Assembly: GCF_014633365.1 (NCBI RefSeq)
Contig: NC_068349.1
Span: forward strand, 32,688,753-32,752,752
Source of the DNA: Diospyros lotus
Lineage: Eukaryota > Streptophyta > Magnoliopsida > Ericales > Ebenaceae
Direction of reading: 5' to 3'
Length of the DNA: 64,000 nt
The stretch's first letter is position 1. Each line of letters opens with the position of its first letter. Made by a program: the position numbers and the translations under genes. Positions 1-12,779 of the stretch are shown here, piece by piece. The notes beneath the pieces are model-generated. The model saw nothing but the letters and a program-made list of their open reading frames with translations, was not told where the DNA came from and did not search any database.

Positions 1-2577
1 CAGTTCTTCCTTTGTCAATAGATCCATGCCCTTGGGGCAGCTTTTGATTTTTTTTTTAATTTTTAGTCTATATCTTCGTGACAAATTGAATTAAAGATTG
101 AGAACTTTCAAACTTTCTATTACATAATCGTTGCAACTAGTATTTGGGTGATTTTCTATTTGAATTGTATGAAATAAAATTCTATACGAGTCTCAGATAA
201 GGATCCAATTGGCCTTTGAATATGCATTGTCTCCTTTTAACCCTTTCGAGCGGAAAGCATTGAAAGGAAGGAATTTTCAAAAATTATGGAATTATTTAGT
301 TGTAAAAAATAATTTCTAGTTTTCTAACTCTAATTTTTTTATAAAATTTTTATTTTTTATTTTTTAAAAACTAATTTAAAAACTAATTTATAATCTAGAA
401 AATTAGAACATATGCTCGAAAAAAGAGAGATTGTTTTATTTTTTTTTCTTTTTCTGTGTAACTTGTGTTAGAAAATGAGATGAAAATTATTTATATTTTT
501 TAAAAAAAAAATGTATTTTCCAAATCTTCAAATTAAAAAAAAAAACTTAGAAAACCCATATTAATAGTTTTTCAAATTTAGTTCAATTTTGGGAAACCAT
601 GCTTTTTAAATCTCCATTTTTTATGGAATTTTTTTTTATATTTAAACAAGTTTTTTAGTTTTTTTATTTTTTGTAAACTAATTTTTTTAAAAATAATTAA
701 GGCAGTCTTCCAAAACTAACTCGCCCTTATATTTTTCAAATCCCTATTTTATATGTAAAAAATATTCGTATTTGAATCAATCTTTTAATTTATTATTTTT
801 CACAAATAAACAGTCACTTAGTTTCTCCACACCCTCCTTGGACGGTGAGGAGTGGGAACAATGCCCAAACAAGTTGTCTCTCAGAGAAACAATCAGTCTT
901 GCCTTTTTTTGAGTGATGGTAGTAAATGAATGAACAAGAAAAGATCAATTCTGCCCGTATGGACAGTCCAATTGGTCAAGAAGGGGGCATAAAGTACTTT
1001 TCATGGTGAATTTTGAACCAAGATCAATGATCGAGTCTTACAAGTGACAGTGTGGAGTATCTCTTTCCAAAGTGAGAGGGGCTCCTTGTGTACGGTGAGT
1101 TCAAATCTAATCACTGCATCCAATTAGGTCACTATAATTAATCTCCTCCCACATCCTATTAGGCCGGGTGTAGAGAGGGTCGAGATGAACGATTTCACTG
1201 ATTTTTGGACCAAGAAAAGATCAATTCTTGGAGGCCTTCTTTTAAGAATCTCTGTACCATTCCCCTGACCAACTTCTGACAACAAAAATACTATTTGTCC
1301 CCTGTGATTGCTTCAGTCTTCTACCAGAAAGTGACAGTGATATGAATTTTCAGATTCAAATTTATTTCTTCTATAATTATTATAGATTAGATTTAAATTT
1401 ATTTTATCTATCAAAATTATGAGACTGAACGACAAAAATTCTTACAAAAAAGATATTTCAAAAAAAATGTTATTAGTAAATCATGGCTTATACCTTAACT
1501 TATATAATATAGTTAAAATATGTAAAATACCCTTTATTACGATAAGATGAGGCGACATGAGACGATAGAGCGTATGACTAAAATATCCGTCATCTAAGGT
1601 GGTGAAACACGAGAGATATTTTTATTATTTGTGATGAATTGTGTAGGTTAAGATGTAATCCAAGAGATACTAATAGCATAATCCTTTCTCACAATAGTTT
1701 ATGTCAGTAAATTTTTCTTAAGGTAGCATTTGTTAAAATAAAATAAAATTAAATGTTTTCCGAACCAATATATGAAATGATCAAAATAAAGAAGAGAAAA
1801 AATTCAAAAAAATTTATCAAACTACTTGTTAATTTTTTTGAAATATACTGAAACACATATGTATTATTTTTTTTTTTACCTATAAAATCTAAAATATACT
1901 TATCTGAAAAAGAGAGAGATAAACACATATAAAAAAAATATCATATAAGAAATCACATAACTCATTTTTTAAATGTCGTCTAAATTTAATAAACATATTT
2001 AATAAAATAAAAATATAAAATACTTTTCATATTTTACATTTTTCGGTTCTATATTGTCGTTATCAAACCTAACACTACAAAATCCTATCAATTCTCAGAT
2101 AAATAAGTAAGCAATTCCCACAATAGCTTTTTCTATAACCAGCCAACTTAGAAAGGTCAGTAGAAATCTCCCTCAAAGACTCTGCAGACCGACTATCCAT
2201 TCAATGCATCACTGAACTTCTATCACTGATCCGTAGCAAACATCACAAGTTCACAACCATTGAGCGCAACCATTTTCTCAATGGTTAAATTAACTACTAA
2301 GCTCTCTGATTCCAGACCCACCTCGGTCAACAAGCTGTATACATACACCTTGCCAATTCTAGAAGACGATACTTAAGTTCTTCTCCAAGAGCCCCAAAAG
2401 AAATCCATTTGAAGCTTCTCCAACCTTCCCGCCACCTAACAAGAGATGGCGATGGCGGAAACAGACGCTATATAAGTCAGGTAAAGGATCGAAGTACTTT
2501 TTTACAGTACTTCTCATAAGCCCATGCTCATGCTGATGGGTCTTGGTAAACAGACATATAACATAAGGGGCTGCATG
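1..2577. other. AT-rich intergenic DNA, no gene recognised
   Basis: No open frame of convincing length or family similarity is visible. The stretch is rich in A/T runs. The part from about 2130 to 2570 is less AT-rich and could hold an old coding remnant, but both strands carry many stops and I recognise nothing. Similarity to the intact SIG2 gene starts near 2578, which I take as the left edge of the pseudogene. Confidence 0.5.
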
Positions 2578-3939
2578 CCCATAGTCATCCGAATTTTAGT
2601 TCCTAATTATCAGGTGAACACAATACAATAATGCCAAGTTAGAGCACTTGGAAAAGTTGATGTGGACTTACTAGTAACCCTCAAGTGATCATAAGGAGAC
2701 TTCTTCCAAACAGCGTGTTTAGTCCACCAGTGGGCATAGGTTGAGAAATTTGAACCCTTTTGAAGCATCAAAATTTTCTGCACCTTCTGCAACATCTCAA
2801 CATCCATCCTTCCTCAATCAGTTAGCACCATTAAGTTAAATGACAAGCATCAAAACTGCAGGTATAAATGAAGGTCATCAAATTTGTTGTGAGCTTCTAT
2901 ATAACAGAAATCTCTTATGGTCCAATTGTATTAAGAGAAAATGGATACCCGATCGAACAAGATCTTGTAAATTCATTCCAGCTCCCTAATAACAAGCCTG
3001 ATATTGCTTTTTATCATTTTATCTTTGAAAAGTATACCATCCATAGTTTAAATATGTCCTCTGATCAACAACGGCTGCAATAACCCATTCTGATAATGAA
3101 GGCCGGGTACCTCATCATTCAGCAAGTTCCTCTTATAGTTTTTCTAGTTTCAGAGGGTCCTGCGCATTACATGGACAGTGGAGATTTTGCAATATTAGAC
3201 AAGATAAATAGACAAGCATACAAAGACTAGTTAGGAGGAAGCCCCGCCCAACCTGAAAATACACTCAGAAGTAAACAAATAACACAAAGAACAATTGTAA
3301 TTGTAAAGGTTCCTTCTTTTATCGAAAAATTGAGGTAATTTAACAAGCAAGCTTCCTTCCCTACATCCAGTTTCAATTAATTCTCAGCATTCCCGAACAG
3401 ATTTCATGGGAATAGAGTCAAAGGATGCCAAACATTTGGCGATGACAGAAGCTGTATTTAGGGCTTCCGAGCACCGGCTCAGGCTCAAAGGACTTGTATG
3501 TCAACACCTGAGATTTGGCCTCTGTTGGGCCACTTTCTGGCATGCCCCAAAAAAAAGTTTTTTCTTGTTTTTTTTTTGCTTTTATATTTATTTATTTATT
3601 TATTTGATATGTGGGTGAAAGGCTGCACTAATATGTAAGTGCAGACCTATAGTGGTGGGATCCTCGCACTGGCCTACCCTTTTTAGCTCTTCTTCCTTTT
3701 TGCAAGTGCAGGGCTAAGTCTTCAAGTAAAAGGACCTTGGACTGGTTGTTCGCCCCAATGGTTTCAAGTTGAATCCAATTATTTAATCAGCTTCACAAAA
3801 ACATAAATTAGGAGTACACACAATAGTTAAATCATATGGGGATGTCGGCCACATTAAAATTATCATATGAGAAGGTCCAATTAATATCCAAAATATTGAT
3901 GGTGGACTTCAAACACGAGCGAGGGAATCAAACCGACAG

Positions 3940-4540
3940 GTTATTAGGATCAATATACCCAATTCCTAACTTGTGAGAGTAAAAATTTCGGGATTGAAGT
4001 CCACTAAAAATTTCATTAATATCACTAAATTTTGGTTACCAAATCCTCTCGATAATTATAAATGGCAAAAGATAAAATACAAAATTAAACTTATCTCAAA
4101 TCAATAAAATAACAAAAGAGTTAGGGAAAAATAAGTCAAACCACAAAATAGTACGAAAATAGCTTGATTTCTAAGGATCTCGACCTCCAAATTAGATCTC
4201 CATCGTTCAAATCTTAGAACCACGAGTCTAGAACATACTCTCCAAATTTTAGCTTAAGCGGACCACAAAATACAATTTGATCATTTGTTTATCATAACTG
4301 CGTAGGCAGAAATTGAAATCCAAAAATTTTCCAAGAACTCTACTGTTTACTCTTTGTTTCTTCAAACTTTCACACATGACTTTTACAGCTTAAAAGGCAC
4401 ATAACCCTAATCTCATTAAGGGTATTTTAGTCCCATGAGATAAAAATATTAGTGACAGAAATTAGGTTATTTTTTTTTTAAATACCCAACTATTATTGGA
4501 TCATCCTCCAACTAAGAGGAAAGCCCGACCCAACACAGGT
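3940..4540. other. extra DNA in pseudogene intron 3, absent from the intact copy
   Basis: Aligning intron 3 of the two SIG2 copies by eye, similarity is interrupted here. The intact gene passes directly from the sequence matching 3930 to that matching about 4545 (27080-27140). The roughly 600 bases are AT-rich and non-coding. They are probably an inserted element, but I found no clear terminal repeats or target duplication. Confidence 0.35.
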
Positions 4541-5059
4541 TGATCTCACTATTTTTTACTTGATTCTTATATTTACAGTAGGACTAATTTCTTAAACTTT
4601 TTGGCTGCTGCCAAAAACAAAATTAACCAAACACACGGAACCCTAATTGAAGTGACTTTTTTCTTTATGCAAAACCTCTCCACCTAGTGGCAATAGCCTA
4701 CCATCTAGAGGGAGACACCCATCACAATAGGGTAACTAATGTGCACTTAAGAAAATAAATAATCCCAAAGAACCATTAACCTTAAAGGCGACAATAGGAC
4801 TCAAAAGTGTGAACTTCACCTGAATTTTTTCTCACAACTCTTGTTCTTCAGAAGCTGTGAGAAGCCTAAAGAAGTAGTAGTTCCTCTGAGATAACACCGA
4901 TCAGGGTAGTTCATATCTTGTAAGAAGCCACGTTTTTCCTGGCTTGTAGAACCATAATTCACAAATACAACATTCATTGCAGTCTTTTTTGCTGCTCTTG
5001 TTCTTCTCCTGTTCGGCCTCTTTGACGTTTTGATCTTACTGCTATCTATTGGTGATTTG

Positions 5060-6502
5060 TGTTGGAAAATTAGCACAAATTAGCATTGTGGCATGTCACA
5101 TTAAGGTTAAATTTTAAGTGGGATCCGTTAAATATTTTAATTGAGTTGAAGTGGATTCATATTCTCTGTTATGAGAAGATCAATTTGGTATATTTATATG
5201 CCCAAAAGTTAAATAGGTGAATAAGAAATTGATACTAAAAGTATACCTATTGAATTGGAAAAAGAAAAATATTAAGGGAATGCTCTTGTCCCACATGTAA
5301 AAAACAACATATCCTCTTGATGTTTATATAGGCTTACACATTTTATAGTAAGTTTGTTAGACAAGAGAAAGATGCAAATCTCAAGCCCGACGAATTGCTC
5401 ATGAATGCAGTGCCAAACTGAGCACCCAAGCCAAGCTACATCTTGCTATTTCCCTTTTATTTCTTTTATGCCTTATGAATGTCGTATCAGCCAATGCCAT
5501 TCAGTGCCTTTTACTAACGATTCTCCTATAAATAGGATCTCTCGGTTTCTTTGCATCACACAACACTCACTGCATGGAACCTGCATTCTCCAAAAACGTT
5601 TTGACATTCTGCCCAGTTCTGATGGTGTTCGGCCTCAGTTCTTGTTCACTGTAAGGCTCTGTAGTACTTGTGCTAACTTCATAACCCGTATACTATTGTA
5701 TCCTGTGAGATAAATGTCCAACTAATCTCAAGCACTCTCGGTGAGGAGATGAATATGTTTTAAAGACACTGTGCATCACATAAGCCTCGGCTCTCTATCC
5801 TTGCACTATTTCAATTTAATTTCATATTTTATTGTGCTTTTATTTTCCTTTATGTTGTATTATATTCCCCACCATTACTATTTAGTTTTATATACTGTAC
5901 TCTTGCATTGATAGTTGGACCGTATATGTATATACAGATTTACACACAACCTTACACACACGTGTAAAATGACCACAAAAAAAAAAAAAAAAAAAAATCA
6001 CTCATTTGCTGCCTCCTCTCTGCTCTCTCTCCCTTGTCTGAGGCGAAAGAGGCCCGATCGGACTTCATCGACGATGAAGTCAGATTGGACTTCATCATCA
6101 ATCTTCATTTGGAACTTGGATGAAGCGATCAAGCTTCATCCGAGATGAAACCCAATTGGGCTTTATCGCTCATCTTCATATGTGATGAAGATCGAGCAAC
6201 AAAGCCCGATCGGTGTGAGGTGGAGGCAACAAGGATGCAACGGCGAGGCGACAACGACGACGAGGATGCATTGGCTAGGTGCGTGAGGTGACAACGGCGA
6301 CGAGTGGCAATGAGGATGCATCGGCGAGGCGGCTATGGGAAGGGGAGAGAGAGGAGAGGGGAGGCAGCCAAGGGCAGTGGTGGTGAATTTGTAATTGGGT
6401 GAAGGATATTTTTGTCATTTGAACTGTGTTTGTCAACTATTTTGTACAAAGAGCATTTCCTCTGATAGTTTTATGTATATTTCATATTGGTATTGTCCAA
6501 CA
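5060..6502. mobile_element. solo-LTR-like insertion in pseudogene exon 3
   Basis: The 1443-bp insertion begins TGTTGGA and ends TCCAACA, the TG...CA form of a retrotransposon LTR. It is flanked by a perfect 5-bp duplication ATTTG (5055-5059 and 6503-6507). The flanks join to restore continuous similarity to exon 3 of the intact SIG2 gene. Inside are TATA-like sites (TTTATATAGG near 5325, CTATAAATAG near 5525) but no gag or pol frame. A solo LTR left by LTR-LTR recombination is most likely; a short non-autonomous element is the alternative. The 5915-6370 part is richer in G+C, with repeated GATGAAG-like words. Confidence 0.8.
5970..5997 (+). repeat. poly(A) tract
   Basis: A run of about 21 A residues lies inside the LTR-like insertion. 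It produces the low-complexity lysine stretch of the overlapping open frame, which is not a gene. Confidence 0.6.
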
Positions 6503-8789
6503 ATTTGAGCATGGAGAAGTTTGAGCTCTTCACTCGCTGGCTCCAGACAGTCAACTTCTTTAACAGGGTATTGCAGAGAAAGGTTCTCCCTCAAGCCATT
6601 CCCATTCGCATCTGTCGTGGGTTCTACTGCTATACCCACTAGTCCTGTTTCTGCAAGCTGTACCCTATCTATCAAACAGGAGGCTATCAGCCCCAGCTGG
6701 TATAGGTTCAGGTTCTCCATCCAATTATGTACAGCTATTTTGGCCAACCGTCATTGTTGCCTTAGCCTTTGCAACCTTGACAGCTACATTTACCAGAGCA
6801 ACTGCTTCAGCAGAAGCAGCAGCTATAATGGCCTCTTCACTAGTAAGAAGTGTTTCTTTTGCCAAACTCGATTCAAGGTTTGCCTGCAAGGTGATATTCA
6901 ATGAAGTTTCAAGACAAGTGAGTGATTTCAAAGCAAGATATGGTTCAAAGAACAGGTCATAGAGTTGCAATTATTGTTCAAGAGTTCTTTTGGGTGAATG
7001 TCTAACTTGTGGACATCAAACAAAAAAATTGCGGGCGCCATGAAAATCTTACTGGAAGAGCATATGTCAACAGGAGCAGTTCAATGAGCTGAAAACTAAA
7101 ATAAGGTCAGAACTGCTAACTTATCATAATTTGGCTGCATCTGAAGTCAGTCACCATTTGCTGCAAGAAATGTAGAACAGACAGCCTTATACATTTTCTG
7201 AGAGAGAAAAAGAAAATCAATAATTTGGTTTGAACACTAAACTAATTTGTGTCCTCAGAGACTAAGTTCAGTTCTCAAGCACACAAATGAAGAAAACATG
7301 CAAAAACAATGACAGAGACCAAGAAAAGAATCGAGGTACAGACAAAATAAGACAATATTTTAACCATTCCAACTCTACCCAAGAAATTTAAAGGCCTGTC
7401 AGTGGTAGAAAACATTTTCTGCTTCCCAACTTCAATTTTCTATTGAATGATTAAACCTCCCATTAGAAAATATAAAACACAATTCCTCTTTACTGTTTTC
7501 AAATTTTTTTTAATTTTTTAAAATAATAAAAACGCATTCTTTTTGTTATTTTTAAAAATATATTTTTAAAAATAAAAAAAATTATAAAAAAAACTCAAAA
7601 CAACAATAAATTATTTTGAGTATTTTCATCCAAAACAAACTCTAAATTCAAAACACATTTATTTATTTATTCATTCATATTTTATTATTATAATGAGAAA
7701 AAATATTATAAAATTTATTAATTTTTAAAAAAATATATATTTTTTAATAATATATTAATATTAAATATTTTTAATTTATGAATAATCAAATTTATTGAAT
7801 AAAATATCATTAAAAAAAATTTCAAATTTTTTTAATTTTCTATTTTGAGAAATAATTTTTTAAAATAATAAAGAAAACGCGTTTTCAATTTTTTTAAAAA
7901 AGACTACCAAAATAGAAAATTGAAAATGAATTCAAAACTCAAAACTAAAAATTAAAAAGCAAAGAGAACGCAGTCTAATTTTTCAACTTTTTACTGTGAA
8001 TTAGAAAATATCTTTTTGATGTTTTCTAAATTTTATGAAAATGTATGCTATAGCTGCTTTTGAAACATAGAATATCAAGATATGTTTAGTTGTAAAATTA
8101 GAGTTAAAAACTAGGAAATGTTTTCTAAAACTGAACGGGCCTAAGCTTTTCTATTACATAACTTCAGAAGATCAATTCTGACCTCTGTTGGCCAACCAAT
8201 TGCCCCCTGTATAAGTCCATGATCTGCAATAGATTGATTAGACTGAGTTTCCAAAGACATTATCCACAGATTTCCAATAAAGCACAGTAGTTGTTGTGGT
8301 TGATCTTCGGGGATGTAGTGGATAGAATGCATCTGCAAATTTACATGACAATGGGGATCAAATGGACAACATTCCATGTAAGCCACAGAGAGTAATCAAG
8401 CCCACACAAGTTTGAATCATTCAGTTCCTATGCCAAAATAATTACTTCAAACGACCCCTTTTTGCTGTTTGGGCATGAGCATCACCTTAAAGGAAGGCCA
8501 TATAATAGATATTATTCCACGAACATGTTAGCAACAAAATAAAACTAAACTGACTTGTCTATTAAATATAATGGGGAGAATCTGTTAGGTGATGGATCAA
8601 TAAGACGCAGAAATTACAAACAATGACAGTAACATTTTTTATTACCAACCTTCCATAAGGAAGCATTCAGGCACCGTTAAATCCATTCCATTTACAACAA
8701 CTAAGGTGATGTTGACAACAACTAAGGTGTCAAAGCAGTTTTAAGGCAAACCCTAAACCCAAACCGCCAGGCCACATAAACACAAGGCT

Positions 8790-9003
8790 TGGAAGGTATC
8801 ACAAGTATGATCTCTGGGAACTTCTTCCCAACATCGTCTCTTTACAGTGACTGACTTTGCCATCTGAATCCCCTTCCGGGGTACGCCCCGGGCAGCCTCT
8901 TATGCAGCATCCGTCCAGGATCCGTAGTAGCTGTGACAAGTGGCAGACAAGTAAGTCCTCGGCAGCCTCTCCAACCCACTGTCTTGGTAGCTCCCTGATA
9001 TCA
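8790..9003. other. GC-richer segment of unknown origin in pseudogene intron 1
   Basis: This stretch is less AT-rich than its surroundings and has no match in intron 1 of the intact SIG2 copy, although sequence on both sides does match (near 29400-29520). The minus strand is open for 75 codons, with no family I recognise. It may be a captured exon or a small insertion. Confidence 0.3.
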
Positions 9004-9527
9004 TCAGCCACATTCTTCATTTCCATTCAGAAGTAAGGAATGTGTACACCTCTGCAAATGACTACAATTGATTTTCACATGCTTACTATCATTAAGCCTC
9101 GTTTTCTTACACTTAAACGAAGGCCTTTCTGCAAAATTTGATGTCATCTTGTGCCCATCATTCATCTTCTGGCAATGCAATATGACCATTCGTGGTGTTG
9201 CTAATATATGACCCACAAATAAAGCTACGGTTGGCAAGCTAGAATCTGAATCTACATAGTTAACACCACTCAGTGAGATTAAAACTTGATATATTGCTTA
9301 CACATGGGGTGGGTAAGGACTCGATCAAGGAAAAGAAATGCACAGGTTTAGAACAAAAATGCAATGAACTGTGAGACACTGAGACGAACCAAATTATTTG
9401 AGTTTAACCTGTAATGAAAATCTTGCTCAAGTTGATTAAATATTGCCTGCAATCTTATCTAAAATAGGATCTGATAGAGGCAGAGAATACCCATATTTTT
9501 ACCTTCAACAATTTAATCAATGGGTAT

Positions 9528-9729
9528 CAACATCATTGCTTACTTGGGATGATCTTTTTTCACGGTCCCCGATGTTCGTGTCATCAAATACGTAAGAGGA
9601 GGTAAATCACAAGTTGGGTCTTTAGCCCTTATGTAGGGCGAGAATCGAACTTGCAACTCACCAAATTGACACCGACATATTATTCATCTGACCGCTCAAC
9701 TTATGTCCTAAGAGCAACATCATTGCTTA
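9528..9729 (-). mobile_element. tRNA-derived SINE with 15-bp target-site duplication
   Basis: The body (9543-9714, 172 bp) is flanked by a perfect 15-bp direct repeat, CAACATCATTGCTTA (9528-9542 and 9715-9729). Read on the minus strand, the 5' part carries an A-box-like TAAGTTGAGCGG. About 45 bases later comes a B-box-like AGTTCGATTC. Both are RNA polymerase III internal promoter elements typical of tRNA-derived plant SINEs. The 3' end is short and A-rich (GAAAAAAGATC) rather than a long poly(A). The perfect duplication suggests a fairly recent insertion. It is not a functional tRNA gene, because no cloverleaf can be drawn. Confidence 0.85.
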
Positions 9730-11190
9730 GTTAACCAATTAGATGGAGGATCTAAATTTAGAAAAGCTGATATTGGGATTATGTTTCAAGAACTAGGGAA
9801 GACAGTTTTTTGATAAATGATTTGTTTTTATGTTCAGTATATATGTTGTAAAATATGTAATTTTCATGTACATTATTCTGTATCTTCTAGTTTATATAAA
9901 TAAGAGGACCTGTAAGGTAAGTTGCCTCTCCTGCCATTTCATTCTAGCCTAATTAATTGCCTAATATTCTAACACAAATTAAATCAAACATCTTATACAT
10001 ATGAATTATTAATTATCTAAATATAATCATTAAAATATAATTCATTTAATCACTCGTTTAAGTATAATCATTAAAGTACCACGAAGAGTTAAAAATAAGT
10101 TGGATGGAAAAAATTTTAAAACAATCTAATTGCTTGGGCTACCACTTTGGTGATTATTTTTCTTTATCAATTGATAATCATTTATATTATTCAACAATAT
10201 TTAATTAATTAAGCAGTTAATGTTTATTTAACATCCTTTATAACTGTACATATCTTTTATAAGATGCTTATAATGAGATGAAATATTGATGGGACTAAAT
10301 AATTTTGCTTCATGATTAATATCGTAGCAGGTTTAAGAGAGGATTAAACTAAAATTATACGTATCCTATGTTTGGTATATTAAGCTTTCATTAAGGTACT
10401 AATATCAGACGACCCATACTAATCGTTTAGCCCTAACGATCCGAGTCGAACTTGAGGGCAAAATTTGGTGAGCTTAAGGGTAACCTGTTAGTGAAACCTA
10501 AGGTTCAACTCAGCTCATGAGCCTGCCTGGCCTTAGGCCCGCAAGCCTTGGTATCCCAAACCCCAACAAAAGCTTAACAATATAACTTATTTTAAACTTA
10601 TTCTTATAAAGTTATATATTATAATGAAAATTACTTTAAGTGATTGTCTAAATGATTATATATGGATAGTGTTTATAAAAATTATAAGCAGTTTTGTTGT
10701 TAATAATAATAATAGAAAAAAAGAGTTAGATTGCTGTAAAAATTATTTTTAGTGATTATCCAAATGAGTAAATGATCATAACAATCATATCAATTTATAA
10801 AACTTAAAAATGAATTACATTATTATAAAATTTATTTATTTTTTGTAATTAATAATTTTATAAAACCAACCAAAACGATCTATAGCTCTAAGTTAAAACA
10901 TACTTCAAGTCTCACAACAAAAGACCCAGAAGATCAAAGCAGCTGAAAAATAAAAGAATATACAATTCTCCTGATAATAAAAAACAAAAAAAAAATTACA
11001 ACTATCAGGAGAAGATCTCTATCAGTGTCAAATTCTAGGACCATTAAGAGAAAGCACATTCCTTGAGCATACTCATGATTTAAGTCTTTGTGAAACATGA
11101 AAGGTGGCTCAAAGCAAAAGAATATAAAATATATTAGTGAGAGATATAGTCACTTGACAAGTCCAAATAGGAGAAACTTTCATAAGGATT
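9730..11190. other. AT-rich intergenic DNA
   Basis: No gene is visible. A TATA-like TTATATAAATAAG near 9891 followed by a C/T-rich stretch and TTCTAACACA near 9970 resembles the 3' part of a Copia LTR, but I found no matching left end or target duplication. Confidence 0.4.
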
Positions 11191-11199
11191 TGCCAGGCT

Positions 11200-11560
11200 T
11201 TTTACACGAGAGTTCACAGTTATGCTGACAGCCCCTGGCTACTCATCAGAAAAATCACTGAGAGTGCATAAACATACTCAAAATTCAAGCTATCGTTTAC
11301 ATGAGAGTTCACAATTGTGCTGTCAACCCCCAATTACTAAGCATCCCAAATCAACATAGTAACAACAACATATAAAAAAAGCTTTAATTCATGACTTTCT
11401 CTAATCATTAGAATGGTACCTTCACACGAGTGTTCACATTTGTGATGCCAACCCTCGACGACTCCCCAAACAAAACTTATGATGTTATGGCATTGAGTCA
11501 ACCACCAATTTATGTGAAGGTTGATGCATTTCTGATGTCAATCCCTAATAACTAAATGGT
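11200..11560 (+). repeat. four degenerate repeats built on GAGAGTTCACA
   Basis: Four related blocks occur at about 11201-11250, 11297-11340, 11420-11465 and 11505-11560. Each contains a version of TTACACGAGAGTTCACAGTT, then a TGCTGNCAACCCC-like word and an AATTACTAA-like word. Spacing is about 90-120 bases. The blocks are diverged and non-coding. Confidence 0.6.
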
Positions 11561-11811
11561 ACGATTCAGTAGAATATAAGAAGAATGGTTAATTGAAAGC
11601 AATCAAAAATGCGACAGAACTCAACTGTTAAGGGTATGAGGGAAGGAGATAGTAACTAATCTTGTCCAAACAAAACACTGAATCTGATATACCAATTGGG
11701 ATGCAAATTGCTTTTGCTCGTTAAAGCATCTGATGTACCAATTGAGTCATTGACAAATTACATAATGGTCATATGAATAATATTTATATAATTTGTATTG
11801 ACTGTCGACAT

Positions 11812-12140
11812 TGTCACAAAAAAAAAAAAAGAATTAGCGATGGAAGAAATCCATCGGTAACTCCATAAAATTAGGTTGCTAATTTGTTAGTGACGATTTT
11901 TATGAGTCGCTAAAGATGTTGTCACTAACAAACCAAGCAACGGATTTTCTATTTCGTTAGAGAATTTTTTCTGTCTCTAATTTAGTTGTGTAATTGATCT
12001 CTAAATTAGTTAAAATTTACATTTAGAGATGGAATATTTTTCGTCTTTAATTTTAGAAACGAAAATTTTTCAATCTTTATTTCAAATTAGAGACAGAGAA
12101 AATTCAGTCTCTAACTTGAAATATGGACTTAAAATAAATT
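11812..12140 (+). mobile_element. remnant resembling a CACTA subterminal region
   Basis: After an A-run, the sequence carries many short direct and inverted copies of TTAGAGACGGAAA, GTCTCTAATTT and TAGCGATGGAA-like words. Such clustered motifs are typical of the subterminal zone of plant CACTA elements. A degenerate terminus may lie at 11812-11835, but no second end was found, so this is a fragment at best. Confidence 0.4.
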
Positions 12141-12180
12141 AGAGAGGGAATTATGAAGAAAAAGATTACCACTCGCCGGT

Positions 12181-12770
12181 CACCATCCACGGCAGATTTC
12201 GACAATCAGAACTAATCATCGGAATCACCAACATATCCAAAAATCAAAACAATCCAACGATTTGATCTCAATAAATTTGAAAATTAATTTTTTGAAAAAA
12301 AAAAATTCCCGTTTCGAGAAGGGCGTCATTGGCCATTGTCTATAGTAGATTCTGACGATCGAAATCAATCATGGGAATGGCCTTGGTCTAGTGACCAACA
12401 TACCCAAAAAGCAAATTGATGCAATTGTCAGATCTCAATAGATCTGAAAATATTTTTTTTTTAAAAAAGGGTTACTATTTTTTAAAAGGGAGCCAGCTAC
12501 CATCTATGGCATATTCCAATGATTGGAACCAATCATCGAAACTTGATCTACTAACTAACATACCTAAAACCCAAATTGATCCAATGATCAGATCTCAATA
12601 GATTTGAAAATAAATTTTCAAATAAAAAAGACCCATGTTTGGAGAGGCATCCCTAGCCACCGTCCATGATAAATTTCAACGATCAAAACTAATCATCAGA
12701 ATCATATTAGTCTGGTGACCAACATACCCAAAAATCAAAATGATTTTTTTTATAATGATATCAAAATTTC
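12181..12770 (+). repeat. tandem array of about four 150-165 bp units
   Basis: Four diverged units start near 12181, 12331, 12499 and 12657. Each contains in order: a CACCATCCACGGCAGATT-like start, GATTGGAACCAATCATCG, a GACCAACATACCCAAAA-like word, then GATCTCAATAGATTTGAAAA and an A/T run. The last unit is incomplete. It lies next to the CACTA-like remnant and may be its internal repeat. Confidence 0.75.
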
Positions 12771-12779
12771 AAAATCAAA

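Larger units (their letters stand above)
2578..9130 (-). pseudogene. 3'-truncated, decayed copy of plastid sigma factor gene SIG2
   Basis: This is a second copy, in the same orientation, of the intact gene at 24774-30398. Remnants of four exons lie in the right order, with intron similarity between them. Exon 2 is at 8332-8183 (150 nt against 191 in the intact gene). Exon 3 is at 6885-4820 and is split by an LTR-like insertion. Exon 4 is at about 3159-2950, with frameshifts and a stop. Exon 5 is at about 2805-2672, where the FSTYAHWW core of region 2.4 survives but flanking bases shift the frame. Exons 6 and 7, which carry regions 3 and 4, are absent, and no exon 1 was found. Intron similarity continues to about 9130. 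Without region 4 it cannot make a working sigma factor. Duplication followed by decay is inferred from the shared exon and intron sequence. Confidence 0.9.

Noticed and set aside
6521..6962. Plus-strand open frames of 61-127 codons
   Set aside because: They are the reverse of the exon 3 remnant of the SIG2 pseudogene, whose minus strand shows clear family similarity.
9543..9714. Possible tRNA gene from the A- and B-box words
   Set aside because: The spacing and 15-bp target duplication fit a SINE, and no cloverleaf or anticodon arm can be drawn.
9840..9980. Possible Copia solo LTR ending TTCTAACACA
   Set aside because: No matching TG start or flanking duplication could be found.
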